Assembly (NCBI GenBank): GCA_003563255.1
Contig: PWSL01000100.1
Coordinates: 1 to 6,771 of the forward strand
Reading direction: 5' to 3'
Length of the DNA: 6,771 bases
Source: Desulfonatronospira sp.
GTDB taxonomy: Bacteria; Desulfobacterota; Desulfovibrionia; Desulfovibrionales; Desulfonatronovibrionaceae
Shown: positions 5,155-6,771 of the stretch, in pieces
Position numbering within the stretch: the first letter of the stretch is position 1
Layout: each line of letters opens with the position of its first letter
Program-made: the position numbers and the translations under genes
Notes under the pieces: generated by a model
Database searches by the model: none
What the model was told of the DNA's origin: nothing
Seen by the model: only the letters and a program-made list of their open reading frames with translations

Positions 5155-6141
5155 CTATGGTTTATTGCCAGGGGTCAATTTCTGATTGAGTATTCCTGAA
5201 GAGTAAGAATATCTGTAACACAGCTTGGCCATATCATTAAATTTTTGAATAAACTTCTCAGCTGTGGCATCATCCTTGAGGCTGGAGGCAATGGTTGAGA
5301 CACACCTGGCTCCGTAATCCTTGACTCCGGGAATAGGTCCGCCGCACCCCCGGCAGGGAATATTGACATTGAGGCAGGATGCTCCGCAGTCCCCCTGGGT
5401 CACCGGACCAAAGCAGATATAACCCTGCTGGAGCAGGCATTTGTCTTCATCCGGCCTGCCGTCTACTGTCCTGAAAATATCTCCTATGGGCAGTCTTTGC
5501 TGATCATGCTCGGCCGGGTTACGCTTGCAGATATCGCACACGGCCTTGCCCGAGGTCAGCCATGAGCCCTTGGGCGGCAGATTGCCCGAGACAACTGCCT
5601 GGATCAACTGGAAAATAAAGTCATGATGCGGGGGACACCCGCCAACATAGTAATCAACATCCACCAGCTGATCTATGGTGCTGACCCTCTTGGTGAAGGC
5701 AGGCAGGGTCAGATCATATTTTCCTTCCCAGAGACACTGCGGCTCGGGGAGCAGCCCTTCTGGATTGTCGGTACTGAAGGTGTCCTTGTAAGCCTGATTG
5801 AAGAGTTCCTCCTTGGAATGCATGTCTCCCATGGCGGCTATCCCGCCCAGAGATGCACATGCCCCGAAGGCCACCAGGGTCTTGGATTTCTGACGGAGCA
5901 CCTTGACCGTATGTTCGTTCTCAGTATTGCGGACCATGCCGTCCACAAAGGCCAGATCAATGTATCCGTCCTCCATGGCTTCCAGGTCCTTGTACTTGAC
6001 GTCGGCCACGGTGGGAGCCCAGAATACCACCTCCAGGTGTTCCAGGGCATCCACAAGCCTTTCAGAAATATCAACCAGGGCCGTTTCACAACCGGCACAT
6101 CCTCCTGCCAGCAGAAATCCGAATTTAATTTTATCAGCCAT
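5155..6141 (-). CDS. mvhG: [NiFe]-hydrogenase small subunit, MvhG type
   Basis: A 328-residue electron-transfer subunit that pairs with MvhA. Proximal-cluster cysteines are C15 and C18 (GGCAGCE), C95 (GACAS) and C169 (GGCPP). Eight further cysteines for the medial and distal [4Fe-4S] clusters are C202, C205, C235, C243, C252, C256, C263 and C266, in the CDIC and CxxxCxxxxxxCxxC arrangement of this group. There is no Tat signal or membrane anchor, so it is cytoplasmic, as expected for group 3c. Start: ATG at 6141, chosen because MADKIKFGFLLAGGCAGC fits the family and GGGAGG lies at 6149-6154 just upstream. The open frame runs 34 codons further upstream, but that overlaps mvhD. The ATG shares one base with the mvhD stop (TAATG), implying coupled translation. 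Stop is TAG, 15 bases before the long mvhA start. Confidence 0.95.
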   Translation of the reverse strand: MADKIKFGFLLAGGCAGCETALVDISERLVDALEHLEVVFWAPTVADVKYKDLEAMEDGYIDLAFVDGMVRNTENEHTVKVLRQKSKTLVAFGACASLGGIAAMGDMHSKEELFNQAYKDTFSTDNPEGLLPEPQCLWEGKYDLTLPAFTKRVSTIDQLVDVDYYVGGCPPHHDFIFQLIQAVVSGNLPPKGSWLTSGKAVCDICKRNPAEHDQQRLPIGDIFRTVDGRPDEDKCLLQQGYICFGPVTQGDCGASCLNVNIPCRGCGGPIPGVKDYGARCVSTIASSLKDDATAEKFIQKFNDMAKLCYRYSYSSGILNQKLTPGNKP

Positions 6142-6554
6142 TAAGCACCTCCCTTGACCGGATTCGGGCCAAGCTCCTGCAGTTCCCGGGTGAATTCCTC
6201 CACCACTTCGGCAAAGCGCTTGCCCTCGGCCCCGGATATCCATTCCAGCCTGAAGCGCCTGGAATCAAACCCGGCGTCCTCTATCATTTTTTTGAGTATA
6301 GTCATGCGGCGCGAAGTCTTGTAGTTGCCTTCCTTGTAGTGGCAATCGCCGTAGTGACATCCTCCGATGAGCACACCGTCTGCCCCTCTGGCCAGGGATT
6401 CAAGAACATACTCCGGCTCCACGCTACCTGAGCATGGCACCCTGATCAGCTTGATGGTCGGGGGGTATTTACAGCGCAGGTTGCCGGCCAGATCAGCCCC
6501 GGCATAGGTGCACCACTGGCAGGCAAACCCCACAATATTTGGACTGAAAGACAT
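6141..6554 (-). CDS. mvhD: MvhD, [2Fe-2S] adaptor between hydrogenase and heterodisulfide reductase
   Basis: A 137-residue small iron-sulfur protein that links the MvhAG hydrogenase to HdrA, the standard length for the family. Cysteines C12 and C15 (FACQWC), C41 (RVPCSG), C66 and C71 (GGCHYGDC) match the MvhD [2Fe-2S] signature; C28 is additional. Start: ATG at 6554, giving MSFSPNIVGFACQWC, with AGGAGG at 6563-6568 eight bases upstream. An ATG further upstream at 6614 is in frame but would overlap the end of hdrB and add 20 residues unlike the family. It follows hdrB by 19 bases and overlaps mvhG by one base, so these genes are one translationally coupled operon. Its presence is what marks the hydrogenase as Hdr-linked rather than F420- or NAD-reducing. 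Confidence 0.95.
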   Translation of the reverse strand: MSFSPNIVGFACQWCTYAGADLAGNLRCKYPPTIKLIRVPCSGSVEPEYVLESLARGADGVLIGGCHYGDCHYKEGNYKTSRRMTILKKMIEDAGFDSRRFRLEWISGAEGKRFAEVVEEFTRELQELGPNPVKGGA

Positions 6555-6573
6555 GAATTTATCCTCCTGGTTG

Positions 6574-6771
6574 TCATTTTTGGATTCTTCTCTGCTCGCT
6601 TTGAATCTCGGCAATTATTGCATCCCTCGGCGTCTGGCTGATGGCCGCCACCTGGGCAGGATCAAAGCCCAGGGCCAGAGCCAGCACCTGGGTGTAGTAA
6701 AAAACCGGGATCGTGGAATCGATAACCCCGCGCTCCTTGAGTATGGGCTGAGACATGTCGAACTGCAGAAA
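6574..6771 (-). CDS. hdrB: Heterodisulfide reductase subunit B, C-terminal end
   Basis: The last 65 residues of a CCG-domain protein of the HdrB type, which holds the non-cubane iron-sulfur site that reduces disulfide substrates. The frame is open to the window edge (first residues FLQFD), so the ATG at 6756 is internal. FLQFDMSQP is the segment normally following the last CxxC of the second CCG domain; the cysteines themselves would be just outside. The stretch IPVFYYTQVLALALGFDP is the conserved C-terminal helix seen in HdrB, followed by a short charged tail. It sits 19 bases upstream of mvhD, as expected for an hdr-mvh operon. HdrA and HdrC are not in the window and are expected further right. 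Another CCG-domain protein (for example HdrD-like or GlpC-like) cannot be excluded from this fragment alone. Confidence 0.82.
   Translation of the reverse strand, partial: FLQFDMSQPILKERGVIDSTIPVFYYTQVLALALGFDPAQVAAISQTPRDAIIAEIQSEQRRIQK

Noticed and set aside
4576..5199. 207-codon open frame on the plus strand
   Set aside because: It is the antisense shadow of the N-terminal half of mvhA, with no recognisable domain.

Overview
The window looks like chromosomal DNA of an anaerobic, H2- and formate-using bacterium, most likely a sulfate reducer of the Desulfobacterota (Desulfovibrio-like). This is inferred from gene content: a two-subunit formate dehydrogenase whose beta subunit has three iron-sulfur clusters and no membrane anchor, next to a bacterial HdrABC-MvhADG type heterodisulfide reductase/hydrogenase operon.

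Layout. On the plus strand, positions 3-1178 hold the C-terminal part of a formate dehydrogenase catalytic subunit (cut by the window edge). A beta subunit follows at 1192-1917, and a strong intrinsic terminator at 1937-1963 closes this operon. Everything to the right lies on the minus strand. From right to left come the C-terminal end of hdrB (cut by the window edge), mvhD, mvhG, mvhA and a [NiFe]-hydrogenase maturation protease. Next is a 389-bp non-coding stretch, then a two-gene toxin-antitoxin module (ribbon-helix-helix antitoxin and MazF-type toxin) that converges on the fdh operon.

How the genes work together. MvhA (NiFe active site), MvhG (three [4Fe-4S] clusters) and MvhD ([2Fe-2S] adaptor) should pass electrons from H2 to HdrABC. 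In the characterised archaeal complex this is a flavin-based bifurcation that reduces ferredoxin and a disulfide. The protease at the operon end fits C-terminal trimming of MvhA, which carries a 27-residue tail after its last metal-ligand motif. The separate FDH oxidises formate (or reduces CO2). The two operons place H2 and formate metabolism side by side.

The most notable observation is in the non-coding stretch. Two short mobile elements (64 bp and 173 bp) share GTAACCATTCAG terminal inverted repeats, and each is bounded by its own perfect 8-bp direct repeat (AATTGCAG and AGACAGAG). They look like non-autonomous MITEs of one family. The GTAA ends and 8-bp duplications point to an IS66-type transposase supplied elsewhere. 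Other points of interest are two credible starts for mvhA, a near-perfect 29-bp palindrome between mvhA and the protease gene, and unusual residues flanking the metal-ligand cysteines of MvhA. I see no clearly new multi-gene system; the protein-coding content is recognisable.
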